Shown here one piece after another: positions 51,824 to 61,460 of a stretch of 64,000 nt of DNA. This DNA is from Paenibacillus caseinilyticus. Its GTDB lineage: Bacteria; Bacillota; Bacilli; Paenibacillales; NBRC-103111. The position numbers and the translations under genes were made by a program. Below the pieces are notes generated by a model. It ran no database searches, had not been told where the DNA came from, and worked only from the letters and a program-made list of their open reading frames with translations. The stretch's first letter is position 1. Each line of letters begins with the position of its first letter. The stretch is taken from positions 157,091 to 221,090 of the forward strand of contig NZ_JAQAGY010000011.1 of the NCBI RefSeq assembly GCF_027533645.1, given 5' to 3'.

Positions 51824-52696
51824 TTACCCTTTGACGGAACCGAGCATAATACCCGACACAAAATACCGCTGCAGCCACGGATAAACGATCAGGATCGGCA
51901 CGGTGGCGAAGACGATGCTCGCCGCCTTAAGGCTCTCCGGCAGCACTTGGATGATCTGCGCGCCTTCCATCTGCATCTGGTCGGTCATCATCGAATTCAT
52001 GATAAGCTGGTAGAGCTTCAGCTGCAGAGGATACAGATTCGTATCCGTAATGTAAAAGAGCGTATCCATGAAGCCGTTCCAGCGGTTGACGGCGTAGAAG
52101 AGGCTGAGCGTTGCGACAGCCGGCATCGACAGCGGCAGAATGATGCGCACCAGCGTGCCGAAGTGGCTGCAGCCGTCGAGCTCCGCCGACTCTTCGAGGC
52201 TCTTCGGGATCGAGTTAAAGAACGTAATGAGGATGATGAGATAGAACGGATTGACGAGCAGCGGCAGAACCAGCGACCACAGCGAGTTCACGAGGTGCAG
52301 CTGCTTGATCAGGATATATTCGGGGATGATCCCCCCGCTGAAGAACATGGTGAAGACGATGAGATACATCGCGAGTTTGCGTCCCTTGAGCTCCGTCTTC
52401 GTCAGAGGGTATGCGGCACAGATCGTCATCGCCATGCAGAGCACGGTGAACCCGAGTGTCAGGCCGACCGTCAGGCCGAGCGAGCGAAGCATCGTCAGAT
52501 CCGAGAAGACGCGGTTGTAGGCTTCGAAGTTCAGGTCGACGGGAAACAGCGTGACGGCCCCCGACATGATCGGCCGGTTGGAGCTCAGCGACACCGCCAC
52601 AATATGCAGGAACGGCGCCAGGCATAACAGCACGCAGAGCGACAGAAGCAGGTAGTTCAAGCCGTCGAACAGACGGCTTCCGAGCTTGGCATTCAT
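51824..52696 (-). CDS. Sugar ABC transporter permease (LplC/MalG type)
   Basis: 290-residue permease with six helices and the EAA loop ESAELDGCSHFGTLVRIILP. AAGGAGG is nine bases before ATG 52696. It pairs with the permease 62 bp upstream and the binding protein at 53828. The N-terminus (FDGLNYLLLSLCVLLCLAPFLHIVAVSLSS) matches the LplC/YtcP subgroup, which serves uronide and complex-glycan importers in Paenibacillus. No ATPase gene is present. Confidence 0.93.
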   Translation of the reverse strand: MNAKLGSRLFDGLNYLLLSLCVLLCLAPFLHIVAVSLSSNRPIMSGAVTLFPVDLNFEAYNRVFSDLTMLRSLGLTVGLTLGFTVLCMAMTICAAYPLTKTELKGRKLAMYLIVFTMFFSGGIIPEYILIKQLHLVNSLWSLVLPLLVNPFYLIILITFFNSIPKSLEESAELDGCSHFGTLVRIILPLSMPAVATLSLFYAVNRWNGFMDTLFYITDTNLYPLQLKLYQLIMNSMMTDQMQMEGAQIIQVLPESLKAASIVFATVPILIVYPWLQRYFVSGIMLGSVKG

Positions 52697-52758
52697 GCGA
52701 ATGGGCCTCCTTTCGGCTTGCGGTCTTCATGGATTTATCGGACAGCGGGCCGGCATCA

Positions 52759-53721
52759 TCAGATGATGCCTTCGTCCGTCGTTTTCTTCGAGATATAATT
52801 GGAGGTGAGGATGAACACGAGCCCGACCACCGCCTGGAAAAAGCCCACGGCCGTCGCGACCGAATATTCCCCGGTCTCCATCCCCATCTTGTACACGAAG
52901 GTACTGAGCACCTCCGAATATTCGCTGACCGTCACGTTGCCGATGACGAAAGGACGCTCGAAGCCGATCTGTACCATCTCGCCGAGCTTCAGCACGAGCA
53001 GCACGACGATCGTGGAGCGGATGCCCGGCAGCGTGATGTTCCAGATCCGGGCCAGCCTGCCCGCACCGTCCACCTCGGCCGCTTCGTACAGCTCCTTGTT
53101 GATTCCTGTCATCGCCGCCAAGTAAATGATCGTCCCCCACCCGGCGCTCTGCCAGATCCCGGTGCCGAGATAGGTGAAGAGCCAGTATACTTTGTCGGAG
53201 AGGAACGGAAACGGTCCGAGCCCGAGGCGTCCCAGGAACAGATTGACCATCCCTGTGTTCGTCGCGAACACCTGGTAGACGATTCCCCCGATGATGACCC
53301 AGGATATGAAATGCGGCAGATACAAGATGGTCTGCGAAATTTTCTTGAACGCCGGGCTGCGCAGCTCATTGAGCATCACCGCGAGCAGAATCGGCGCAGG
53401 GAACGAGAAGACGAGGTCGAGAAAGTTGAGCATGAACGTATTGCGCAGCGCCAGATAGAACGAGTCCATCTTGAAGATGCTGCGGAACGTATCGAGCCCG
53501 ATCCACGGGCTCTTCGATATCCCCTGGAACAGGTTAAAATCCTTGAATGCGATCGTGACGCCGTACATCGGCCCGTACTTGAAGACGAAGAAGTAGAGCA
53601 TCGGCAGCGCCAGCATCGCGTAGAGCTGCCAGTAGCGGCCCAGATATAGGCCGGCCCCCTTCGCGAGGCCGAGCCGTCTTCTCGCGCCCGCCCGCGGAAT
53701 CTCCGCCTGCAGATTCTCCAT
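52759..53721 (-). CDS. Sugar ABC transporter permease (LplB type)
   Basis: 320-residue permease with a 30-residue basic cytoplasmic N-terminus then six helices (QLYAMLALPMLYFFVFKYGP near 35-55). EAA loop EAAEVDGAGRLARIWNITLP. GGGAGGG precedes ATG 53721. LplB-type sequence GPMYGVTIAFKDFN supports an oligosaccharide importer with the neighbouring LplC-type gene. Confidence 0.93.
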   Translation of the reverse strand: MENLQAEIPRAGARRRLGLAKGAGLYLGRYWQLYAMLALPMLYFFVFKYGPMYGVTIAFKDFNLFQGISKSPWIGLDTFRSIFKMDSFYLALRNTFMLNFLDLVFSFPAPILLAVMLNELRSPAFKKISQTILYLPHFISWVIIGGIVYQVFATNTGMVNLFLGRLGLGPFPFLSDKVYWLFTYLGTGIWQSAGWGTIIYLAAMTGINKELYEAAEVDGAGRLARIWNITLPGIRSTIVVLLVLKLGEMVQIGFERPFVIGNVTVSEYSEVLSTFVYKMGMETGEYSVATAVGFFQAVVGLVFILTSNYISKKTTDEGII

Positions 53722-53827
53722 GTGGTTCCCTCCCTGGAAGCCGGATGCGTAAGGCGCCTCATATCCTGCTCACAGGCGTTACGCACTCCGGCCCTCTTTT
53801 TATATTCCCTACCCGCCTGCAGCAGCC

Positions 53828-55423
53828 TTATTTCTTCATCGACTTGTAGGCTTCCGTCCGTTCCTTGCGGACCTCTTCGCCGCCGCTGTTCATGTAGTCC
53901 TTCACCATGCTGTCGTACACCCCGTCGAATGCGTCTGGCTTCGCCATCACCGACTTCACGAGCAGCTCGTCGTACTTGTCGGCCAGCGCGTTGCCGTACT
54001 TCACTTCGGCGGCGATCGGGTGGTCGAAGCGGACCGGCGGCAGGCCCTCCGTCAGGCCGTTCTTGAACGCCTGCATCGCATCCTCCGCGTCCTGTCCCTT
54101 CAAACTTACCGTCATCGACTTGAGATTGAGCTCGCTGCTGCCGAAGTCGATGCCGTTGGCCACCAGGCGCATGTCGCCGGCATTATAGAGCCGGTTCTGC
54201 GTCTCGGTGTCGTCCTTGATGACCGGCAGACCGTCCTTCATCGTATAATTCGTGCCCTCCAGACCGCTCGACAGGGTGATCAGCACGTCCTTCGATGCCA
54301 TCCAGTTCAGATACTTGACGGCTTCAGCCGCCTTTGTGCTGCTCTTCGGGATCATGATGTACATGCCCGCCGGCTGGTAGGACGGCTTGACATGCTTGCC
54401 CTCCGCATTCGTATAGGGGTCGACCGGCTTCACGATCGCTTCCGGCACATTCTTGCGCAGCACGCCCAGAATATCCGGCGCCTTGCCGTAGCTTCCGCCT
54501 GCATCCTCCGCGTACATGCCGACCTTGCCGGTCATGATATCCTGCTGCAGCTTCTTTTTATCCTTATCCAGTGCAAAATCCGGGGACATCAGTCCTTCGT
54601 TATACAGCTTGTTCAGGAACCGAAAGGCATCCTTATGCCCCGGAAGGAGCAGCGGATTGTCCCGGGAGCCGAGCTGCTGGAGCATCGTATATTTCTCTTC
54701 CTCCGTCGTCTTCCCGATGAATGGCCAGATGATCGGCTCATAGGAAGCCGGGGCCAGCGAGAAGCCGAGAGGAACCGTCTGCGGGCCGCCCGGCTGCTTC
54801 TCCTTGAATGCCTTGAGCGCTGCATACACCTCGTCCGTCGTCTGCGGGAGGGGGAGGCCGAGCTTATCGAGCCAGTCCTGTCGGATCATCGAGGAATATT
54901 TGCCAAGGTACGCCCGCTTCGCCGGGATCGCGTACTGCACGCCGTCGAACTTGCCGTAAGCGAGCGTATCCTCTCCGAGGTAAGACTTCAGATTCGGACC
55001 GTGCTCGTCGATCACCTTGCCGAGATCGGTCAGTCCGCCCTGCTTCACGTACTTATATACAAGGTTGGAATCGTAGGTGAAGACGATGTCGGGCGCGTCG
55101 CCGCTGGCCATGAGCACATTGAGCTTCTCGATCTCCTGCGACCTCGGAACAGGTACGAACTCGAGTTTGATGTTATTCGGCTTACCGAAGGTCTCCTGGA
55201 TCCACTGCGTATTGTCATTGTTCGTAGCGGTCTTGCCTGCCGGGGAGTTGCCCCGGTCGAAGATCTCCACCTTGAGCGTTACGGGACCTGAGCCTGTGCC
55301 TGCCCCGGCTCCCTGCGTTCCTGCAGCCCCCTGCCCCTGGGAACTATTGTCCGAACAGCCAGCGAGCAGCCCTGTTGTAAGTACGGCCGACATGACGGCT
55401 GCGCTCCCTCTTCTCCATTTCAT
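53828..55423 (-). CDS. Oligosaccharide-binding lipoprotein (LipO type)
   Basis: 531-residue lipoprotein: signal MSAVLTTGLLAGC, Gly/Gln-rich linker, then a large bilobed binding domain (DAPDIVFTYDSNLVYKYVKQ, YAIPAKRAYLGKYSSMIRQDWLDKL, AVKYLNWMASKDVL). Close in type to LipO proteins that work with LplB/LplC permeases. GGGGTGG is seven bases before ATG 55423. The ligand is probably an unsaturated oligo-uronide given the lyase-like and GH105 genes downstream. Confidence 0.92.
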   Translation of the reverse strand: MKWRRGSAAVMSAVLTTGLLAGCSDNSSQGQGAAGTQGAGAGTGSGPVTLKVEIFDRGNSPAGKTATNNDNTQWIQETFGKPNNIKLEFVPVPRSQEIEKLNVLMASGDAPDIVFTYDSNLVYKYVKQGGLTDLGKVIDEHGPNLKSYLGEDTLAYGKFDGVQYAIPAKRAYLGKYSSMIRQDWLDKLGLPLPQTTDEVYAALKAFKEKQPGGPQTVPLGFSLAPASYEPIIWPFIGKTTEEEKYTMLQQLGSRDNPLLLPGHKDAFRFLNKLYNEGLMSPDFALDKDKKKLQQDIMTGKVGMYAEDAGGSYGKAPDILGVLRKNVPEAIVKPVDPYTNAEGKHVKPSYQPAGMYIMIPKSSTKAAEAVKYLNWMASKDVLITLSSGLEGTNYTMKDGLPVIKDDTETQNRLYNAGDMRLVANGIDFGSSELNLKSMTVSLKGQDAEDAMQAFKNGLTEGLPPVRFDHPIAAEVKYGNALADKYDELLVKSVMAKPDAFDGVYDSMVKDYMNSGGEEVRKERTEAYKSMKK

Positions 55424-55683
55424 CCTTCATCCACCCCTTCTTGGCGTATCGCCGCTCCATTGGTACCGCTGTCATTTCTGCGGGTCACCGGAGTCCGGCG
55501 GGAATATCCCTGTTATAACCGGGGGCGAGCGGCAGGGTCAACCAGCATGTTTCTGTGCCGCCAACCCAAACGGCGGAGCCCCTACGAACGGCACACCAAC
55601 CGTTTTCCGGACACCAACTCCGGCGGCAGAACTCGGTCCGAATTCGCTCTGCAGCGCGGGTTGCCAGACCTGGAGCCGGCGTA

Positions 55684-57945
55684 CTAAGACATCGATTCGC
55701 CCGTCACCCCGCGGTTCCCGGGCGGCTGCATATATTTGCGGTAATCCCCCGGCGTGACGCCGACGACCTTCTTGAACGTGCGGCCGAACGAGATGGAATG
55801 CGTATAGCCGACCTGCTGGGAGATCTCAGGCAGGGAAGCATCGGTCTCGAGCAGCAGACGCTTGGCCTGCTCCATCCGCAGGGAGCAGAGGTAGTCGACG
55901 AACTTCATGCCGAACTCCTCCTTGAACAGCTGGCTGGCGTACTTGGCCCCGACACCGAACTTGTCGCTGATGAGCGAGAGCGACAGGTCGGCATTGGCAT
56001 AGTCGCCTTCGATGAACCGGCGGATCTCCCCGGCCAGTCCCCGCCGGCCATGCCGGTCCGTATGGGCCAGATACTGCCGGTGCAGCCCTTCGAGCGTGCG
56101 CTTCCAGGACGGCAGAAGCTCTTCGAGCGTGTCCAGCTCCTCCATCGCCTGCAGCAGCTCCGGCTCTGCCTGCCGCTCCCAGTAAGTCAGAGTTTCTCCG
56201 CCGAGCTCCTCCAGAGCCCGGCGAAGCGCTCCGGCCCAATACTCCAGGAGCACCAGGATGGCGTCATCCCGGAGCAGATCCCCCTCCAGCGCCAGCAGCA
56301 GCTCCGCCGCCTGGTCTTCCCAATCCTCATCCGCCAGGCGGAAGCTGCGGACGAGCGCATCGATGCGGCCGAAGTAAGGATGAATATCCCCGGCCGGCTG
56401 CCCGGCCTGATCCTCGCAGCGGAGCACCCTGCCGCCGCCGAGCGACATTTTGTATCGGAGAGCGGCCAGGGCCTCCGCGAAGGAGCCGCCGGCCTGTGTG
56501 ATCTCCTCGCGCGGCCTGCCGATTCCCGCCGTCAGCGAGAGCTTCAGATGCACGGGGGTCCAGGTCCGCAGCCGGTCCAGCACCTCGGCCGGATTGCCGG
56601 CCTGCGCCTCCTCCCTATCCTCCAGGAAGAGAACCCCAAGGCGGTGCTCCTCGGTCCATTCGGCCCACACCGTCAGCCCCTCCCTGCCGGCAAATTCCTG
56701 TGCCGCATTCGTCACCGCGAATTGGAGGAGATTCCGGTCGCGCATACTGTACTGCTCCCGGAACCGGGCATACCGGTCGATCTCGACGACCGCCGCGGTA
56801 TAACGCCCTCCCCCGCCCCCGATGCCGAGCCGCGTGAGCAGCTCCTCCCACTGTGCCGCGGAGCGTTCGGGCCGGCCCGAGAGCAGCTCGAGGAACACTT
56901 GTCTGCGGCGGACGAGCAGATCTTCCTTGTACTGCTTCTCGTATTGCGCCGTCTGGTTCATTAGATTGTCCAGCACCCGGCCGATGAACGAAAATTCGTC
57001 GCTGTTCTGCGGCCTTGCACCGGCACCGCTCTGGTAAGCCTGAATCTGCCTCATGATGCTCTCGATGGGCTTATAGTGGCTTCGTGTAATATAGAACAGA
57101 TAACCGATGGAGATCAGGATGGCGAAGCCGCCGATCCATACCCAGAGATGGGAGAGCAGCGATAAGCCTCCGAGCAGTGCCCCGGGCTTGATACCGCTGA
57201 CAATCTCCCAGCCGAGCGCTTCCGAGTGCAGGCGGGCCGTCGGCTCGGCACTGGTCTCCGCCTGCAGACCGGCTCCCTCTGCGGAAGTGTACAGCCGGGA
57301 ATCCCCGTTGCGGATTTCCATATATGTGAGATCCTTGTTGATCATTTCATCGGCAATCCCGAAGAGCCCGCGGGCCTTCACATTGACCACGACAATGCCG
57401 TCGCCGCCCAAGGGGAGCAGGGCTCTCTTGGCCAGCGAGATCACCTCGGTCTCCGGCTCTCCCTCCCATTCTCTGAGCCTGCGCACGCCCGACCAGGGGG
57501 AATTTCCTTCCCGCCCGGCAGCGTCCTCTACGAACCTGCGGTCCGCGAAGACACGGAGGTCTTCCATGCCGCTCAGGGTCAGCACGGCTCCGTCGCGGGC
57601 GCGGTAGAGATAGATCGAATGAATCAGCGGATGGTCGTCCGTCAGCCGGTGCAGCCCCTTCGAGACCTGGTAAGGAAGCAGCGGATCCGGAGTACCGCCC
57701 GGATCATAGAAGGCACCGAGGGCGGCGCTTGCGCCCATCTCCTCCAGGACGGCCCGCTCGATGTCCCGCAGCCGCGTCTCCAGGGAATCCATCACATAGC
57801 GGGCGGAGATCCGGTTCGCCTTCTCGGTCTCCCGAATCGAGATCTCGCTGATGACCGACAGGGCCGCGAAGATCAGCACCGTGATCAGGAGAAAGATCAC
57901 CGGCACATACGACAGGATGAGGCGGTGGTACCATGTTCTTTTCAT
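55684..57945 (-). CDS. Membrane-bound AraC-type regulator with extracellular sensor
   Basis: 753 residues. Two membrane helices (about 10-35 and 268-290) frame an extracellular sensing region; a HAMP-like linker and a GGDEF-like-position, non-catalytic middle domain follow; the C-terminal 100 residues are an AraC HTH pair ending VGYTHSISFGRTFKKVVGVTPGDYR. This is a one-protein alternative to a YesM/YesN pair. ATG 57945 is chosen since it opens a basic-hydrophobic anchor MKRTWYHRLILSY; AAAGGAG is about 12 bases upstream. It is first in the glycan locus, 260 bp from the binding-protein gene, and probably activates it. Its promoter overlaps a cre site. Confidence 0.9.
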   Translation of the reverse strand: MKRTWYHRLILSYVPVIFLLITVLIFAALSVISEISIRETEKANRISARYVMDSLETRLRDIERAVLEEMGASAALGAFYDPGGTPDPLLPYQVSKGLHRLTDDHPLIHSIYLYRARDGAVLTLSGMEDLRVFADRRFVEDAAGREGNSPWSGVRRLREWEGEPETEVISLAKRALLPLGGDGIVVVNVKARGLFGIADEMINKDLTYMEIRNGDSRLYTSAEGAGLQAETSAEPTARLHSEALGWEIVSGIKPGALLGGLSLLSHLWVWIGGFAILISIGYLFYITRSHYKPIESIMRQIQAYQSGAGARPQNSDEFSFIGRVLDNLMNQTAQYEKQYKEDLLVRRRQVFLELLSGRPERSAAQWEELLTRLGIGGGGGRYTAAVVEIDRYARFREQYSMRDRNLLQFAVTNAAQEFAGREGLTVWAEWTEEHRLGVLFLEDREEAQAGNPAEVLDRLRTWTPVHLKLSLTAGIGRPREEITQAGGSFAEALAALRYKMSLGGGRVLRCEDQAGQPAGDIHPYFGRIDALVRSFRLADEDWEDQAAELLLALEGDLLRDDAILVLLEYWAGALRRALEELGGETLTYWERQAEPELLQAMEELDTLEELLPSWKRTLEGLHRQYLAHTDRHGRRGLAGEIRRFIEGDYANADLSLSLISDKFGVGAKYASQLFKEEFGMKFVDYLCSLRMEQAKRLLLETDASLPEISQQVGYTHSISFGRTFKKVVGVTPGDYRKYMQPPGNRGVTGESMS

Positions 57946-58096
57946 AAGAAGACCGTTCTCCTTTCTCCTCTGGCGGAGAGAGTGGGAATGCAGAGCATAC
58001 GGCACAGCAGCAAGGAAATAGGCGTACCAAGTTGGGTTAAGCGATTAACTAAAACGGGCTGACTAACCCTAAGTGGAAACTAACGGAAACAGCCTT

Positions 58097-58126
58097 ATTA
58101 TAACGCAGGACAGGAAACGCTTACAA
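58097..58126 (-). promoter_or_regulatory. Promoter of membrane regulator, overlapped by cre
   Basis: Minus strand -35 TTGTAA (58121-58126), 18-bp spacer, perfect -10 TATAAT (58097-58102). TGTAAGCGTTTCCT (58112-58125) fits the cre pattern and covers the -35 box, predicting CcpA repression of the regulator and thus the entire locus. Confidence 0.65.
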
Positions 58127-58238
58127 TAAAAAGTGCAGGATGGCGGAGGCCGGACCATAGACCCCAAAAAGCACACCGAACCCCAAGCGGGGATCCAATG
58201 TGCCTTGGTAACGAATGATGCTGGCTCGGTCGGTTGGC

Positions 58239-59996
58239 TTATCGGTTGAATATCGTGCTAGGCTTAGAAGTCGCCTTAATCCCATTCGGGCCATTGATAA
58301 TAGCATTGCCCTGCTCCGTATAGCTAGTACCTGCCCAGTCGTTGGCCATATCGAGGTACTCAAGACCCGTACCATTCCCTTTCCATGACCATCCAAGATA
58401 GCCTACGCCCTTTTGCTGGGAATAGCTCATGATCGTTGCCTCGTCAACATCTCCGTCTGTATGTCTAATTCCGAACTCGCCGATAATGAGTGCCAAATTT
58501 TTGTTTAACACGTTGTCAATATTGCTTCGCACTGTTGTCGCATTGCCGCCCGCGTACTCATACATGTGGATAGAGAACATCGTATTTTTGAGCGGATCGG
58601 AATTCAATACCTGCTGTCCATTGTCCACAATCGACTGAGGGTATTGTCCCCACCCCGCTGCGTCTACGATAATGGTGTTTTTAATCCCGGCAGCTCGAAG
58701 CTTAGGAATAACGGACGTGTAGCCACTGGCCCAACCGGCACTGTTCCATGTGCCATACCATTCATTGGCAATGTTTAGGATAACGGTCTTCTCCTTGCCG
58801 ATCAGTGCGCTTTTCATTTCAATCCAGTAATTGGCTATATTCTCCAAAACGGCTGCACTATCGGAGCCCGTCCCATCGTGTACCTCGAGGATGGTCACCA
58901 GCTTATTTTGTTCACTTAATGCGATCAAGTTTTGTAAGGAGGATAGACTGTCTTTGGTCCACTTCTGACCATCAGAGAGAACAATCCTTATCGTATTGGC
59001 TCCTGTTTTGGCAATGGCCGGAATGGCGACGGATTCTTGTCCTTTATACCAATTATAAGCATGGTTGACCCCCCGCATGACAAAGGGATTTCCATTTGCA
59101 TCATAGAGAGTCGTGCCTTGTATGTAGAAGCCGTCTTTTGTACTAACATCACCATCACTTGTTGTCACACTTAATGCGCTGCTTTTTACAGACTTGTTGC
59201 CTGCGGCGTCTTTTGCTTGTACCGTGAAGCTGTACGTTGTGTTGGCGGTTAAACCTGTGACGGTATAGCTGGTTGTTGTGCTTGAACCGACCAGATTACT
59301 TCCGCAGAAGATGTCATAACCCATTACTCCTGCGTTATCTATGGATGCGGTCCATGTAAGGCTGACTGATGCAGCCGTTTTGGAAGGGCTTGCAAGATGG
59401 GTCGGAGCTGTAGGCGCGGTGGTATCCGGAAGTGTCGTTACCCGGGTCAATTTCCATTTTTGCTGCGGAGCACCAGTATATGTCCACTGCTGTACATTGG
59501 CTCCATCGTTCGTAAAGCCTCCGGTCACATCGAGTGCTTTACCGCTGGATTGGACCACGAGCTTATAATACCCTTCGCCGGCATCGACAATTTTCCATTT
59601 TTGGTTTGACTGGCCATTGTCCGTCCATTGCAGTACATTCGCACCGTCGTTAGCAGAAGATCCGGCCACATCCAATGCTTTGCCGCTGGATTGCGAAATT
59701 AATTTATAGTACCCGCTTCCAACATCAACGATCTTCCATTGCTGCTGGGGATTTCCATTGTCGGACCATTGCTGTACATTGGCACCATCTGCAGTAGAGC
59801 CTCCTTCTACATCCAAGTTTTTTCCGCTGTGCTTGGCTGTAAGCTTGTAAACCTCACCGGAGATAATCCCTGAGGCTGCAGCACTTGAAGCGGCAGTGTT
59901 GTCAAGAGGAGCCTTCGTTGCAGCAGCAACACCGAGTGGCGGTATGATACTGAGTAGCAGTGTGGGCATAAGCAGGTACGACAATATCTTTTTCAC
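58239..59996 (-). CDS. Secreted GH5 mannanase-type enzyme with ricin-B lectin and Fn3 domains
   Basis: 585 residues: signal peptide (about 1-27); a ricin-type beta-trefoil/CBM13 (about 45-190) with three repeats containing DGANVQQW or DGANVLQW; an Fn3 domain (about 200-285); and a GH5 catalytic domain (about 295-570), opening GNPFVMRGVNHAYNWYKG. Acid/base E412 lies in NIANEWYG and nucleophile E507 in LIIGEFGIRH, features of subfamily GH5_8 beta-mannanases. GTG 59996 is 8 bp after GGAGG; upstream codons lack an SD. It should cut beta-mannan outside the cell. The leader is about 250 nt with a long hairpin, and a cre overlaps the promoter. Confidence 0.92.
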   Translation of the reverse strand: MKKILSYLLMPTLLLSIIPPLGVAAATKAPLDNTAASSAAASGIISGEVYKLTAKHSGKNLDVEGGSTADGANVQQWSDNGNPQQQWKIVDVGSGYYKLISQSSGKALDVAGSSANDGANVLQWTDNGQSNQKWKIVDAGEGYYKLVVQSSGKALDVTGGFTNDGANVQQWTYTGAPQQKWKLTRVTTLPDTTAPTAPTHLASPSKTAASVSLTWTASIDNAGVMGYDIFCGSNLVGSSTTTSYTVTGLTANTTYSFTVQAKDAAGNKSVKSSALSVTTSDGDVSTKDGFYIQGTTLYDANGNPFVMRGVNHAYNWYKGQESVAIPAIAKTGANTIRIVLSDGQKWTKDSLSSLQNLIALSEQNKLVTILEVHDGTGSDSAAVLENIANYWIEMKSALIGKEKTVILNIANEWYGTWNSAGWASGYTSVIPKLRAAGIKNTIIVDAAGWGQYPQSIVDNGQQVLNSDPLKNTMFSIHMYEYAGGNATTVRSNIDNVLNKNLALIIGEFGIRHTDGDVDEATIMSYSQQKGVGYLGWSWKGNGTGLEYLDMANDWAGTSYTEQGNAIINGPNGIKATSKPSTIFNR

Positions 59997-60135
59997 TATT
60001 CTAACCTCCAGAATATAGTAGTTTGTAAGCATCAACTTGCTGTAGTCTGCACTTTGGCCTATAACCTCCTTCCTTATATGATTAGACTACAAGCACTCTT
60101 GTCATCACAACAGGAGTGAAGATGCTTACATTTAT

Positions 60136-60177
60136 ATTAATGCTCTCTCTAAGGAGTGAATGGAGAGAGTCATTAAT
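60136..60177. repeat. Inverted repeat in mannanase mRNA leader
   Basis: ATTAATGCTCTCTC pairs with GAGAGAGTCATTAAT, one bulged base, 13-base loop. It lies between the mannanase promoter and its start codon, so it would form a stable hairpin near the 5' part of the message. Confidence 0.65.
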
Positions 60178-60239
60178 GTCAACCGTGAAAATAAATAGAG
60201 TCCACCTTAGAGCCTGCACATACACCCACTTGTTATCGT

Positions 60240-60258
60240 TGTTATCGCTTTCATTATA
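60240..60258 (-). promoter_or_regulatory. Mannanase -10 box overlapped by cre
   Basis: Minus strand TATAAT (60253-60258) directly followed by TGAAAGCGATAACA (60240-60253), a full match to TGNAARCGNWNNCA. -35 is weak (TTTAGT, 60275-60280). CcpA binding here would cover the start site. Confidence 0.62.
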
Positions 60259-60419
60259 TTTCCTATTCGGATAAACTAAAATGTACTGTATACGCTTTTC
60301 TTGTATCGAATTATCCTAAATAAGGTAATGTAAGAGTTTACTACAACGCATTGAAGGGTTTATTTATTATTTTCGTTATATAACTTATTTGATTGTGTGT
60401 TCCCGGCTAACGCAAAGAA

Positions 60420-60436
60420 GCCGCGTTGGACGCGGC
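60420..60436 (-). terminator. Terminator of LysR gene
   Basis: GCCGCG / CGCGGC with a 5-base loop, then TTCTTTGCG on the minus strand, immediately beyond the stop codon. Confidence 0.55.
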
Positions 60437-60437
60437 G

Positions 60438-61349
60438 TTACATGAGTAATTTGTTGTCTCCTTTATCTGCAGCATCCGGGCTCGACTTCAGCATTTCCAT
60501 AAACTCCAATAACGGTTGCGAGATCCACTTCTTGGGGTGAATAACCATTTGTAAATCCAGCCGGATGTCGGGATGCGTGAATGGGAGCACTGCCAGCTCT
60601 CCTCTCCGTATCTCATCTGCGGCTGCCATTCTTGGCAAAAGGGAGATACCGGAGCCAGCCATTACACATCGTTTAATGGCTTCCGGATTGCCTAGTTCTA
60701 AACCGATCCGATACGGGATTCCGCTGCCCCGCAGTACCTTCTCCAGCATGATCCGGTAATTGCAGCTTTCCTCTGCCATAATCCATACCATGCCGCTTAG
60801 ATGGCCGAGATCTACTTCTGTCAGCACGGATAAGGGATGATCCGCATGGGCTATCAAGACCAACGGCTCTTCTTTTATCATGATCCATTGCAGAGTGGGA
60901 TCTGATGGTTTCCTGTCCAGGATGAGTCCTATGTCGATTTCGCCTTCCTTGACTTTGTTTACAATGAGTGTTTCGCGGTCTGGCTGAAGCCGGATAGCAA
61001 GATCGGGATAGTTCTGCCGAAGTTGTTGGATCAAGGGCGGAAGAACGTAGGAAGCTATGGAATCGATCGTCCCCATCGTCAGGGTTCCCCCTCCCTGCCG
61101 GGTTATCGTTTCTTTTGACTGCTGATATAGATCGAGCATTTGAACAGCAATCTTCAGCAATTCCTCTCCTGCCGATGTCAGACGAAGCCGCCTGCCATAC
61201 CGCTCGAATAAGGGTACGCCGTATGCCTTCTCCAGTTTCTGAATCTGTATCGTAACACTGGACTGCGCATAGCCGAGTTCCTCGGCTGCCCGGGTGAAGC
61301 TCTGGCGGACGGCGACCTCCCGGAAGGTTTGAAAATAGGTTAATTCCAT
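60438..61349 (-). CDS. LysR-family transcriptional regulator
   Basis: 303 residues. HTH at the N-terminus (FQTFREVAVRQSFTRAAEELGYAQSSVT) and a LysR effector domain (LTMGTIDSIASYVLPPLIQQL, EGEIDIGLILDR, VMAGSGISLLPRM) of the CysL/CynR-like branch. ATG 61349 is preceded by GGTGGGAG; an upstream GTG-side extension lacks an SD. It is divergent from the DapA-like gene with about 110 bp between starts, the classical LysR-target arrangement. Confidence 0.92.
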   Translation of the reverse strand: MELTYFQTFREVAVRQSFTRAAEELGYAQSSVTIQIQKLEKAYGVPLFERYGRRLRLTSAGEELLKIAVQMLDLYQQSKETITRQGGGTLTMGTIDSIASYVLPPLIQQLRQNYPDLAIRLQPDRETLIVNKVKEGEIDIGLILDRKPSDPTLQWIMIKEEPLVLIAHADHPLSVLTEVDLGHLSGMVWIMAEESCNYRIMLEKVLRGSGIPYRIGLELGNPEAIKRCVMAGSGISLLPRMAAADEIRRGELAVLPFTHPDIRLDLQMVIHPKKWISQPLLEFMEMLKSSPDAADKGDNKLLM

Positions 61350-61460
61350 GCTCTCCCACCACATTAATAATATTGATACTGCTCATCACTTATTATAGAT
61401 AACACTGATGCAAAATACCATGATAATATAAAATCACTTCAGAACATGGGGAGGAAAAAA

